A stretch of DNA of 8,838 nucleotides from an uncultured Candidatus Melainabacteria bacterium (GCA_934693235.1 CAKUUY010000036.1:1-8838), one strand, 5' to 3'. Positions 1 to 5,271 are shown, counted from the first letter of the stretch. Notes: generated from the sequence alone by a model not told the origin. Program-made: numbers and translations.

Positions 1-26
1 CGTTTTGAATCTAAAATAGGTATCAT
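1..26 (-). CDS. 5' end of a gene running off the left edge (8 codons visible)
   Basis: An ATG at 26-24 on the minus strand opens a frame reading MIPILDSK before the window ends. A strong Shine-Dalgarno AAGGAG (35-40) lies 8 nt upstream, and a TATAAT-like -10 box lies at 58-63, so this is very probably a real gene start. Sugar aminotransferases of the DegT/DnrJ/EryC1/StrS family often begin with a similar MIP-LDL-K pattern, but eight residues cannot establish a family and no function is assigned. Confidence 0.6.
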
Positions 27-34
27 CTTTATAT

Positions 35-63
35 CTCCTTCTTAATCTACCATCCTTATTATA
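35..63 (-). promoter_or_regulatory. Ribosome binding site and -10 box for the left-edge gene
   Basis: On the minus strand AAGGAG (35-40) is spaced 8 nt from the ATG at 26, which fixes the start of the truncated gene. A TATAAT hexamer lies at 58-63. No good -35 hexamer is found 16-18 bp further upstream, so the promoter part is weaker than the ribosome binding site. Confidence 0.5.
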
Positions 64-103
64 AGTTTAGCACAATATTTCCATGCCTTTACATAAGCTT
101 AAT

Positions 104-147
104 AAATAAAAAACGACGATTGAAATTTTCACTCCAGTCGTCGTTTT
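104..147 (-). terminator. Intrinsic terminator of the 170-1051 gene
   Basis: The arms 110-122 and 135-147 form a 13-bp stem with one G-T wobble and a 12-nt loop. On the minus strand the second arm runs directly into a T-rich tract (110 down to about 101). It lies about 20 bp past the stop codon of the minus-strand gene, as expected for a factor-independent terminator. The plus-strand side also ends in TTTT, so weak two-way activity is possible. Confidence 0.75.
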
Positions 148-169
148 AATATATATTTTGTTTTCTGAA

Positions 170-1051
170 TTAAACATTTTCGTCTTCAGCTTCTACAATA
201 TCTTCAGCTAAACCTGCCGTAGGATTTTTTAACAATTCTAAATCTTCTTTGTTTTGGGGATCAGTTTTTAGAAAATCATTCTCCATTGACAATTCACGAA
301 CCCTTGCTTGAGCTAAATCAGACTGTTTGTTTTTTAGAGTCGTATAATTTTTTACAAAATCTCTACTTTCAGCATTTGCAGCACCGATAGAATGGAATAA
401 ACCACCGAACAACAACATTGTCGGAGACCAGTCTAAAACAGTTGCACCTAAGTTTTTTAAAGCTGGTGGAGTTTTGTCAGCCAATTTTTTCAAACCATCT
501 TTAGCACTTACCATAACTTTATTTTCATTAATAAACCTAGCTGCGCTATTTGTCCATCTGTACAAGCAACCGGGAGCTTTTTTAGCCGCCAATTTATTAT
601 AGCCTTTTCCAACAAGAATTAACGCGCCTATTCCGGCAGCTAAAGAACCCATTAGAGAAATAACCGGGTGCTTTCTATCAAACTCACGAGCTTTTGGAGA
701 ATTTTCAACTACTTTTCTCTTTGCGAAACCTAACGCATCAATAGCAGCCAAGCCAGCAGTCCAAAGGGCAGCTGTTTTCAAACCATTAGCGGCTCTTGCG
801 GCCATGCCTGTAAGTTCTTTTGAAAATATTTTTGAATTGCTTTTAGACAAAACCGCTGCAGCTAAACCTGCTGCTAATGGAGCTGAATAAAATAAAGCAT
901 TAGTTTTTCTGTTAGATTTTTTTCTATCAAATTTTGACGCTGTTTGCATATAGGCAATTTGGCGAATAGAATTATCGTCCAAACCTATCAAAGCATCTAC
1001 ATTATCTCTTTTTCCCTTAAAACAAGGAGTAGAAATCGCTGAAATTTGCAT
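170..1051 (-). CDS. Unrecognised multi-pass membrane protein, about 293 aa
   Basis: I do not recognise this family. From the ATG at 1051 (MQISAIS) the protein is 293 residues. A GTG two codons upstream (1057) is also open, but the weak AGG-type Shine-Dalgarno spacing favours the ATG. The N-terminus carries a short FKGK motif near residue 11. There are four hydrophobic, Ala/Gly-rich segments at about 53-69, 91-110, 131-150 and 210-225, separated by basic loops. The C-terminal 65 residues are charged and probably helical or coiled, becoming acidic and ending in DENV. This fits an inner-membrane protein with a cytoplasmic or periplasmic acidic tail. It is a single-gene unit with its own promoter (1078-1107) and terminator (104-147), divergent from mtaB. 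Coding potential is good; function is unknown. Confidence 0.8.
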   Translation of the reverse strand: MQISAISTPCFKGKRDNVDALIGLDDNSIRQIAYMQTASKFDRKKSNRKTNALFYSAPLAAGLAAAVLSKSNSKIFSKELTGMAARAANGLKTAALWTAGLAAIDALGFAKRKVVENSPKAREFDRKHPVISLMGSLAAGIGALILVGKGYNKLAAKKAPGCLYRWTNSAARFINENKVMVSAKDGLKKLADKTPPALKNLGATVLDWSPTMLLFGGLFHSIGAANAESRDFVKNYTTLKNKQSDLAQARVRELSMENDFLKTDPQNKEDLELLKNPTAGLAEDIVEAEDENV

Positions 1052-1077
1052 ACACACACCTACACTTTCACGTAATT

Positions 1078-1107
1078 ATTATACATTAGTAAAACCTAAA
1101 AGTGCAA
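1078..1107 (-). promoter_or_regulatory. Sigma-70-type promoter of the 170-1051 gene
   Basis: On the minus strand TTGCAC (-35, 1102-1107) is followed after 18 bp by a perfect TATAAT (-10, 1078-1083). The predicted start is near 1071, giving a leader of about 20 nt. It is back to back with the mtaB promoter at 1144-1172. Confidence 0.6.
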
Positions 1108-1143
1108 ATTTTTGCTACTTTAATAGTATTTTGTTAAAAAATA

Positions 1144-1178
1144 TTTACACTTATTTTTATTTAGATTATTATACATAT
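1144..1178 (+). promoter_or_regulatory. mtaB promoter placing the transcript start on the ATG
   Basis: TTTACA (-35, 1144-1149), a 17-bp spacer and TATTAT (-10, 1167-1172) are followed by exactly 6 nt and then the ATG at 1179. The usual -10 to +1 distance puts +1 on the A of the start codon. There is no Shine-Dalgarno sequence before this ATG. Both facts point to a leaderless mRNA. Confidence 0.6.
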
Positions 1179-2471
1179 ATGAAAAAATTTTACATTCACA
1201 CAATGGGCTGCAAGTCAAACCAATTTGAAAGCTCTATCATAGCCGAGAATTTAGAGAATAACAGAATTACTCAAACAAAAAAAATCGAAGATGCTGATTT
1301 TTATATACTGAATTCTTGTACTGTCACTCACAAAAGTGATAACGAGGCAATGTACCATCTTCGTAATGCAAAACACAAAAATCCAAATATTAAAACTATC
1401 ATAACAGGCTGTGTTGCTCAGGTTGAAAAAGAAAAATTACTGGGAAACGATTTTGTAGACTTAGTTGTAGGAAATGACGAAAAATTAGATTTATACAAAA
1501 TTTTGTCAAACTTTGAAGAAAAAACTTGCTTGGTTTCTGATATTATGCACAGAACAGATTTTAGCAAAGTCGTTTTAAACGATATGACAAAAACTCGTGC
1601 AAGTTTGAAAATCCAAGATGGCTGCGACAACAGATGCTCATATTGCATAATCCCATTTGCAAGAGGAAAAAGCAGAAGTGCAGATATTGAATTTATTGTG
1701 GAACAAATCAACAATTTTTCAAAACATGGATTTAAAGAAGTTGTCCTAACCGGAATTCACATTGGGCAATGGGGTAAAGATATCGGACTTGAACTTTTAG
1801 ATCTAATTAAGGCTATTGAAGAACGTACGACAATTGAAAGATTTCGAATGGGTTCACTTAACCCGACAGAAATTACAGATGAAATGCTTGAATATCTTCA
1901 AAAATCAACCAAATTCTGTCAACATTTTCACTTGTCACTACAGTCAGCTTGTAATAAGACTTTAAAATCTATGAACAGATTTTACAAAGTTGAAGATTAT
2001 TTGGCACAAATTGATAAAATCAATGAAACTTTTGAACTGCCATTTTTAGGGAGTGATATTATCACAGGTTTTGCCGGTGAAACAGAAGAAGATTTTCAAA
2101 CAACAATTGAAAACTTGAAAAAATCCGGACTCTCTCAAATTCACGTCTTTCCTTATTCTGTTAGGGAGGGAACAATTGGAGCAAAATCATCTGAACAAGT
2201 AGATGAAAAAGTTCGTCAAATACGCGCAGATATTGTAAAAGCGCTTTCGTTTATTAAACATACCGAATTTATCAACAAAAATATTGGAAAAACTCGCGAA
2301 ATTCTAATCGAAAAACATCTTGATAAAAGAATGGGCTGTCTAAAAGGTGTAACAAGAAACTACTTAACAGTCTTGGTAAATACAAAAGACGAAACCTTAT
2401 TAAACACCTTGCAACAAGTAAAAATTACGAAATATGAAAACGGAAAGATTTTTGGAGAACTTGTATTATAA
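1179..2471 (+). CDS. mtaB: tRNA (N6-L-threonylcarbamoyladenosine(37)-C2)-methylthiotransferase MtaB
   Basis: This radical-SAM enzyme of the MiaB/MtaB family adds a methylthio group to t6A at position 37 of tRNAs reading ANN codons, giving ms2t6A. It uses two [4Fe-4S] clusters and S-adenosylmethionine. From the ATG at 1179 it is 430 residues, a normal family length. The N-terminal UPF0004 domain has its three cluster cysteines at C11 (HTMGCKSNQ), C47 (NSCTVT) and C78 (TGCVAQ). The radical-SAM motif CDNRCSYC supplies C149, C153 and C156. A C-terminal TRAM domain occupies about 370-430. The HTMGCK-N-E start and overall order fit MtaB better than MiaB or RimO. An upstream in-frame TTG at 1131 adds 16 residues but has no ribosome binding site and includes the promoter, so it was not used. 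The gene ends tail to tail with the XRE gene, sharing 6 bp. Confidence 0.9.
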   Translation: MKKFYIHTMGCKSNQFESSIIAENLENNRITQTKKIEDADFYILNSCTVTHKSDNEAMYHLRNAKHKNPNIKTIITGCVAQVEKEKLLGNDFVDLVVGNDEKLDLYKILSNFEEKTCLVSDIMHRTDFSKVVLNDMTKTRASLKIQDGCDNRCSYCIIPFARGKSRSADIEFIVEQINNFSKHGFKEVVLTGIHIGQWGKDIGLELLDLIKAIEERTTIERFRMGSLNPTEITDEMLEYLQKSTKFCQHFHLSLQSACNKTLKSMNRFYKVEDYLAQIDKINETFELPFLGSDIITGFAGETEEDFQTTIENLKKSGLSQIHVFPYSVREGTIGAKSSEQVDEKVRQIRADIVKALSFIKHTEFINKNIGKTREILIEKHLDKRMGCLKGVTRNYLTVLVNTKDETLLNTLQQVKITKYENGKIFGELVL

Positions 2472-2675
2472 AAAATACTCAACCGGTTTTCCAAAATATT
2501 TGCAAAATTTCAAGGCATTTACCAACGAAATATTATGTTTTCCGCTTTCTACATTTGATATATAAACAGAACTAACGTTTAATTTTTCTGCAAGTTGTTC
2601 TTGAGAAATTTTTTGTCTTAAACGTTCAATTTTTAAGTTAAATCCAAACTTTTTCAACAACTCTTTTTCATCCAT
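2466..2675 (-). CDS. Small XRE/Cro-CI family helix-turn-helix regulator, 69 aa
   Basis: A single-domain DNA-binding protein of the Cro/CI (HTH_3) type, complete at 69 residues. The helix-turn-helix spans about residues 15-67, with the typical SQEQLAEKLNVSSVYISNVE core in which helix 3 (VSSVYISNVE) would read the operator. There is no second domain for ligand binding or dimerisation. Its stop overlaps the mtaB stop (2466-2471) and its start faces the prepilin-like gene 88 bp away. That intergenic region carries several ATCTATA repeats and a palindrome over this gene's own start codon. Control of the pilin gene and itself is therefore the natural inference, but it is not shown. No convincing Shine-Dalgarno precedes the ATG. 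Similar proteins also serve as phage-type repressors or antitoxins, but no toxin or phage gene is adjacent. Confidence 0.85.
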   Translation of the reverse strand: MDEKELLKKFGFNLKIERLRQKISQEQLAEKLNVSSVYISNVESGKHNISLVNALKFCKYFGKPVEYFL

Positions 2676-2742
2676 AGTTTAAATCTATAACCTTGACTTT
2701 ATAAAATCTATAAATTACAATATAAACATATAAACTATAGAT
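2674..2742. promoter_or_regulatory. Divergent control region with repeated ATCTATA sites (putative XRE operators)
   Basis: The heptamer ATCTATA occurs at 2683-2689 and 2706-2712, and inverted (TATAGAT) at 2736-2742. The first copy lies just upstream of the pilin -35, the second inside its spacer and the third in the leader. An imperfect 15-bp palindrome, ATAG-TTTAAAT-CTAT (2674-2688), overlaps the XRE start codon. Two direct TATAAAC copies follow the -10 box (2721-2727 and 2729-2735). Sites placed like this would let one regulator repress both directions. Binding by the adjacent XRE protein is an inference, and the AT-rich background makes short repeats common. Confidence 0.4.
2693..2721 (+). 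promoter_or_regulatory. Sigma-70 promoter of the prepilin-like gene
   Basis: TTGACT (-35, 2693-2698), a 17-bp spacer and TACAAT (-10, 2716-2721) form a near-consensus promoter. Transcription would start near 2728, giving a leader of about 36 nt that contains the AGGAGG ribosome binding site. It is the strongest-looking promoter in the window. Confidence 0.7.
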
Positions 2743-2749
2743 TAAGAGT

Positions 2750-2755
2750 AGGAGG
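2750..2755 (+). promoter_or_regulatory. Ribosome binding site AGGAGG deciding a TTG start
   Basis: A full AGGAGG with an 8-nt spacer precedes the TTG at 2764. It supports initiation at this non-ATG codon, and the resulting N-terminus MKNFNGFTLAE is exactly that expected of a prepilin. Confidence 0.8.
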
Positions 2756-2763
2756 TAACAGTT

Positions 2764-3846
2764 TTGAAAAATTTTAATGGTTTTACTTTGGCAGAAGTCT
2801 TGATTACTCTTGGAATTATCGGTGTTGTTGCTGCATTGACAATGCCTGTACTTATTAGCAATGTACAAGACAGAGTTAAACAAAAACGAGTTGAAAATAT
2901 TAAACAGAAATTAAGTAAAGTAACAGATAAAATGGCTGTACAAAGTGGTTTGATTGGTTATGGTGACACAATGTCTTTTGTTCAAGAAATGTCAAAACAC
3001 ATGAAATTAGCTAAGATTTGCGATAATAACCATATTTCCGATTGTTGGCCGAAAGAAGAAGTAACCCTTAACGATGAAGGTAAAACTTGGGAAATATCTA
3101 AAACAAAGAATGCTAAAACCTTAAAAATCGATAAGGATAAACAAGACAGCTGGGCTGATACCGTAGGGATAGTTACTGCAGATGGTGTTCCGATGATTTT
3201 GAGTTACAAAAAAGATTGCGATTTTAATGTAGATGAATCAGGATTGAAATTTGATAATGGTTCAGCAATGTCCAATTCTGTAGGATGTCTATCCGGAGTC
3301 TTTGACTGGAACGGAGGTAAAAATCCGAACAAACTTGCTAAAATAACAGGAGATACCAAAGGAGACATTTTACCTTTCGGCGATGCACAAGGATTAGGAA
3401 CAGAATGTACAATACAACTAGGCAACAAGTGCTTTACAGCACCAAAACCAGTAGAAACCCCATTAACTAGAGCCCAATGTGAATCAAGAAAAGGGGAACT
3501 AAAGATAAATGGTTGTTTATATGACCATGATTATTGGGCAGGTGCAGCCGCTATGTGTGGTGGTACAGACAAAATGATAACAATGGCAGAACTTGGACAA
3601 TTAGCAAGCTTGTTATTCAAAGAGCATCCAACAGTAGGAGCAAAACAAGAGATAGATGGAGGTCTAACCTTAGACACCTCAGTCGCCACTGCCATGGGTT
3701 TTTCAGGCACGCCTTTCTACGTTTGGTCGGGAGAGGAGAGCGTTGGCGGCCGCGCGTACGGCCGCGGCTTCAGCTCGTCGGGCGCGTACTGGTTCAACAC
3801 CTACCGCGTCAGCAGCAATCAACAGGTGGTTTGCTCAGGTGATTGA
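2764..3846 (+). CDS. Prepilin-like protein with a C-terminal DGR-type hypervariable lectin-like domain
   Basis: 360 residues from a TTG start. The N-terminus has a class III prepilin signal: MKNFNG, cleavage before F7, the conserved Glu at mature position 5 (E11), then one hydrophobic helix to about residue 32. Prepilin peptidase would cleave and methylate it, and it would assemble into a type IV pilus or type II-like pseudopilus. The middle part contains a pseudopilin-like DWNG-K-PN stretch (about 181-189). From about 233 to the end the sequence resembles the C-type-lectin-like fold of diversity-generating retroelement targets: W258-AGAA-MCGG, MAELGQLAS, then YVWSGEES at about 319-326 and the terminal QVVCSGD. 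The last 130 bp or so are GC-rich and dominated by NNC codons, unlike the rest of the gene. I infer a surface-displayed pilin whose tip is diversified by retrohoming. No reverse transcriptase or template is in the window. The prepilin part is secure; the DGR call is strong but indirect. Confidence 0.9.
   Translation: MKNFNGFTLAEVLITLGIIGVVAALTMPVLISNVQDRVKQKRVENIKQKLSKVTDKMAVQSGLIGYGDTMSFVQEMSKHMKLAKICDNNHISDCWPKEEVTLNDEGKTWEISKTKNAKTLKIDKDKQDSWADTVGIVTADGVPMILSYKKDCDFNVDESGLKFDNGSAMSNSVGCLSGVFDWNGGKNPNKLAKITGDTKGDILPFGDAQGLGTECTIQLGNKCFTAPKPVETPLTRAQCESRKGELKINGCLYDHDYWAGAAAMCGGTDKMITMAELGQLASLLFKEHPTVGAKQEIDGGLTLDTSVATAMGFSGTPFYVWSGEESVGGRAYGRGFSSSGAYWFNTYRVSSNQQVVCSGD
3721..3843 (+). other. 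Putative DGR variable region (VR) in the prepilin-like gene
   Basis: Bases 3721-3780 are 43/60 G+C and 3721-3820 are 67/100, against an AT-rich background. Of the 28 codons from 3739 to 3822, 20 end in C, spanning AGC, GGC, CGC, TAC, TTC, AAC, ACC and GTC. That is what results when AAC codons of a template repeat are mutated at adenines only, since the third base C is kept. The segment encodes WSGEE then a variable stretch and a conserved QVVCSGD end. The 3' part (about 3817-3846, with few NNC codons) would be the invariant initiation-of-mutagenic-homing segment. The exact VR boundaries need the template repeat, which is not in this window. Confidence 0.75.
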
Positions 3847-3891
3847 TTTAATGATTTAATTATTTAATTATTTAATAATTCAATCATTTGG
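3844..3891 (+). repeat. Degenerate 8-bp tandem array directly after the prepilin stop
   Basis: Six consecutive 8-bp units begin on the stop codon: TGATTTAA, TGATTTAA, TTATTTAA, TTATTTAA, TAATTCAA, TCATTTGG. The first four differ at one position only and the last two decay. The array lies between the putative variable region and a long hairpin. It is noncoding and its role is unknown. Confidence 0.6.
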
Positions 3892-3906
3892 CGCAAAATT
3901 TATTTG

Positions 3907-3941
3907 AAAGATTTCCTTTCTCCTAGAGAGAGGAAATCTTT
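3907..3941 (+). terminator. Long hairpin downstream of the prepilin-like gene
   Basis: Arms 3907-3922 and 3926-3941 pair over 16 bp with one T-G wobble and a 3-nt CTA loop. The right arm ends in TTT but no longer T-tract follows, so it is either an imperfect intrinsic terminator for the prepilin transcript or an mRNA-stabilising hairpin. Known DGR targets often have a hairpin or cruciform just past the variable region that aids homing. This one is about 60 bp past the stop, further than in the classical phage BPP-1 case. Confidence 0.55.
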
Positions 3942-3950
3942 ACTGTAACT

Positions 3951-4217
3951 GTCATTGCGAAGCGAAAAGTTCTAAGGGAATTATTAAGGTTTTTGAAAAT
4001 ACGCTGTAGCAATCCCATTCAATTTAATTTGATGAGATTACTACGTCGCTGTTTCTATTTTCCAGCTTTACAATTTTCATAATAACTCTACACCAAAATC
4101 TGAAATAAGAATGAATACTATCACAAAGGGCTACGTGCGTAAACATTACACCGATGTATGAGGTAGGGACAAATATTGTCACAAAGGGCTACGTGCGTAG
4201 CACCTCCTCGTAATGAC
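3951..4217. repeat. Dispersed-repeat-like element with inverted ends
   Basis: The left end GTCATTGCGA (3951-3960) and the right end TCGTAATGAC (4208-4217) are inverted copies with one mismatch. Inside are GCAATCCCATTC (about 4010-4021), an oppositely oriented TGAGATTACTACGTCGCT (about 4032-4049) and two direct repeats. This matches the familiar noncoding repeat style 'GTCATTGCGAGG-AGCGAAG-GCAATCTC' seen in many bacteria, here fragmented or nested. There is no transposase, so it would be a MITE-like or REP-like sequence. Confidence 0.5.
4121..4199. repeat. Two exact 21-bp direct repeats 58 bp apart
   Basis: The sequence starting TCACAAAGGG and ending TGCGTA occurs identically at 4121-4141 and 4179-4199. 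Partial similarity continues about 8 bp upstream of each copy. The second copy ends in a small perfect hairpin, GCTACG-TG-CGTAGC (4188-4201). The pair looks like a local duplication within the surrounding repeat element. Confidence 0.65.
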
Positions 4218-4283
4218 ATGTACAAAATTAAAAAACGCCACGATAGCGAAATGAACAATAACTTGTTAGTGAAACAAATAGCA

Positions 4284-4326
4284 AAAAACAGTCATTGTTT
4301 GAGCGTAAGCGAGTTTGACTGTTTTT
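4284..4326. terminator. Bidirectional terminator-like hairpin
   Basis: AAAAACAGTCA (4284-4294) pairs perfectly with TGACTGTTTTT (4316-4326) over 11 bp around a 21-nt loop. T-runs end the stem on both strands. It could stop readthrough from the minus-strand exported-protein gene about 200 bp away as well as rightward transcripts. Its loop carries GAGCGTAAGCGAG, typical of dispersed repeats, so it may instead be another repeat copy. Confidence 0.5.
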
Positions 4327-4375
4327 AGGTTGAACTTACTAGTTATTAGTGAATGAAGCGTGTGGATGGTTTTGT

Positions 4376-4399
4376 GGAACTTTTTACACAAAAAGTTCC
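4376..4399. repeat. Perfect 10-bp inverted repeat with 4-nt loop
   Basis: GGAACTTTTT (4376-4385) and AAAAAGTTCC (4390-4399) enclose ACAC. There is no T-tract after either arm, so it is not an ordinary terminator. It belongs to the repeat cluster of this interval. Confidence 0.6.
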
Positions 4400-4436
4400 C
4401 GCCGTCCGCGCAGGACATGATATAATAATTTTTAAC

Positions 4437-4500
4437 CCCTCTCTCGTGGTTGTAATTAAATTGATTGCAACAACCACTCTCTCTCCCTCGGAGAGAGGGT
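4437..4500. repeat. Compound inverted repeat able to form alternative hairpins
   Basis: CCCTCTCTC (4437-4445) can pair with GAGAGAGGG (4491-4499), enclosing an 8-bp stem GTGGTTGT/ACAACCAC (4446-4453 with 4470-4477). Alternatively 4476-4486 pairs with 4490-4500 over 11 bp with one wobble and a CTC loop. The two folds compete for the same right arm. It lies just downstream of the minus-strand gene ending at 4530 and could act in 3'-end formation, but no T-tract is present. Confidence 0.55.
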
Positions 4501-4529
4501 AAGACTTTGTAATACACATTTTCAATACC

Positions 4530-5201
4530 TTATATAACCGGAACATCAACCGGATCGACTAGTATTACATTTAAGATTTCGCCTTTTTTAAGGTCTACAC
4601 CTTTGCCTTTTCTAATCATATCAGCAAATGTGTCGTAAACATAATACGCACCACCGCCAATTGCACCACCAATTGCGCCTACACCGGTCATAATTTGGTC
4701 TGCGACAGGAACATCATCAAATACATCTCCGCCCCACTCTGTTGCATCAACTGCAATTTCTTTTGTTTTGTGCCAATTTTCAATCATTGCATCTTTATAT
4801 CCGCGAGATGAAGTTATACCTCCATCATAAGTCATGTCTTGTCTACCAACAATTGAAAATGTCAAAGGCAATTGTCTTCCATTTGGAGTAACTACGTGGT
4901 CAAAATCAAGGTACAAAATTGCACCTTTTGAAAATCTCTTCGCAGGTTCAATTCTCTTAATAGTTCCTCTAACAAGTGAACCCATCGGCAAAATAACGTC
5001 AGAATCTGCAGTTTGGTCATTCATCATTATTGCAGTAAATTCTGTCCCCTCTGAATTTGTTGTAGAAACAGGGTTAGTCATCTGCAATGCAAATTTTGTA
5101 CCCGCCGGAATTCTTTTCGTCTTAGCATTTCCGCTCAACGGCGCCGCAGAAACTGTTTGTGCAAATAAAAACAACGATATAATTATACTTAAAAATCTCA
5201 T
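4530..5201 (-). CDS. Exported protein with glycine zipper, family not recognised, 223 aa
   Basis: A standard signal peptide (MRF, hydrophobic core 4-14, then AQTVSA) predicts cleavage near residues 19-20, so the mature protein is periplasmic or envelope-bound. After it comes a beta-rich stretch: IPAGTKFALQMTNPVST (31-47), GTEFTAIMM (52-60), an LPMGSLVRGTI turn (71-81) and GAILYLDFDHVVTPNGRQLPL (93-113). A glycine zipper GVGAIGGAIGGG (173-184) could insert in or lean on a membrane. The C-terminus has LKKGEILNVILVDPVDVPV. The 'GT-F-A, P-GS-V-G-I, G-L-L-FD' pattern recalls extracytoplasmic beta-barrel domains such as those of TrbI/VirB10-like proteins, but this is only a resemblance. The start is fixed by the signal peptide and AAGGGG 5 nt upstream. 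The gene is divergent from the TPR gene and shares a -35 element with it. Confidence 0.85.
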   Translation of the reverse strand: MRFLSIIISLFLFAQTVSAAPLSGNAKTKRIPAGTKFALQMTNPVSTTNSEGTEFTAIMMNDQTADSDVILPMGSLVRGTIKRIEPAKRFSKGAILYLDFDHVVTPNGRQLPLTFSIVGRQDMTYDGGITSSRGYKDAMIENWHKTKEIAVDATEWGGDVFDDVPVADQIMTGVGAIGGAIGGGAYYVYDTFADMIRKGKGVDLKKGEILNVILVDPVDVPVI

Positions 5202-5242
5202 TTTTTCCCCTTCTTAAATTTTAATTAATAAACCTTACACAT

Positions 5243-5271
5243 ATTCTATAAAACTTTTTACAATTTTGCAA
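5243..5271 (-). promoter_or_regulatory. Promoter of the exported-protein gene
   Basis: On the minus strand TTGCAA (-35, 5266-5271) is followed after 17 bp by TAGAAT (-10, 5243-5248). The -35 is a palindrome and coincides with the -35 of the plus-strand TPR promoter. A ribosome binding site AAGGGG lies at 5207-5212. Confidence 0.55.

Larger units (their letters stand above)
3847..4529. other. Repeat-rich noncoding interval of about 680 bp
   Basis: No convincing gene lies here; the short open frames on the minus strand at 4266-4549 coincide with hairpins and lack ribosome binding sites. The interval holds the 8-bp tandem array, a 16-bp-stem hairpin, a 267-bp repeat element with inverted ends, two exact 21-bp direct repeats and three further hairpins (4284-4326, 4376-4399, 4437-4500). 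It looks like an accumulation site for miniature dispersed elements between the prepilin-like gene and the convergent exported-protein gene. Confidence 0.7.

Noticed and set aside
1131..1178. TTG start giving a 16-residue longer MtaB
   Set aside because: No Shine-Dalgarno, the extension overlaps the promoter, and the family N-terminus (HTMGCK) fits the ATG at 1179.
1418..1714. 98-aa minus-strand open frame inside mtaB
   Set aside because: Antisense shadow of a conserved enzyme.
2668..2883. 71-aa minus-strand open frame across the divergent promoter region
   Set aside because: It covers the pilin promoter, its ribosome binding site and the start of the XRE gene; no coding signals of its own.
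3721..3820. GC island read as horizontally acquired DNA
   Set aside because: The shift is confined to the C-terminal codons, stays in frame and shows the NNC pattern; retrohoming from a template explains it better than transfer of a foreign segment.
3534..3842. 102-aa open frame on the plus strand, offset from the prepilin-like gene
   Set aside because: Arg- and Trp-rich artefact of the GC-rich variable region read in another frame; no ribosome binding site, and it is fully inside a well-supported gene.
3951..4217. CRISPR array
   Set aside because: Only two repeat copies, spaced 58 bp start to start, within a larger inverted-repeat element; no regular repeat-spacer series and no cas genes.
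4266..4549. Two overlapping minus-strand open frames of 67-83 aa
   Set aside because: They run through the inverted repeats of the noncoding interval, have no ribosome binding site and encode low-complexity unconvincing peptides.
4834..5217. 127-aa plus-strand open frame opposite the exported-protein gene
   Set aside because: Antisense shadow of a gene with a clear signal peptide and ribosome binding site.
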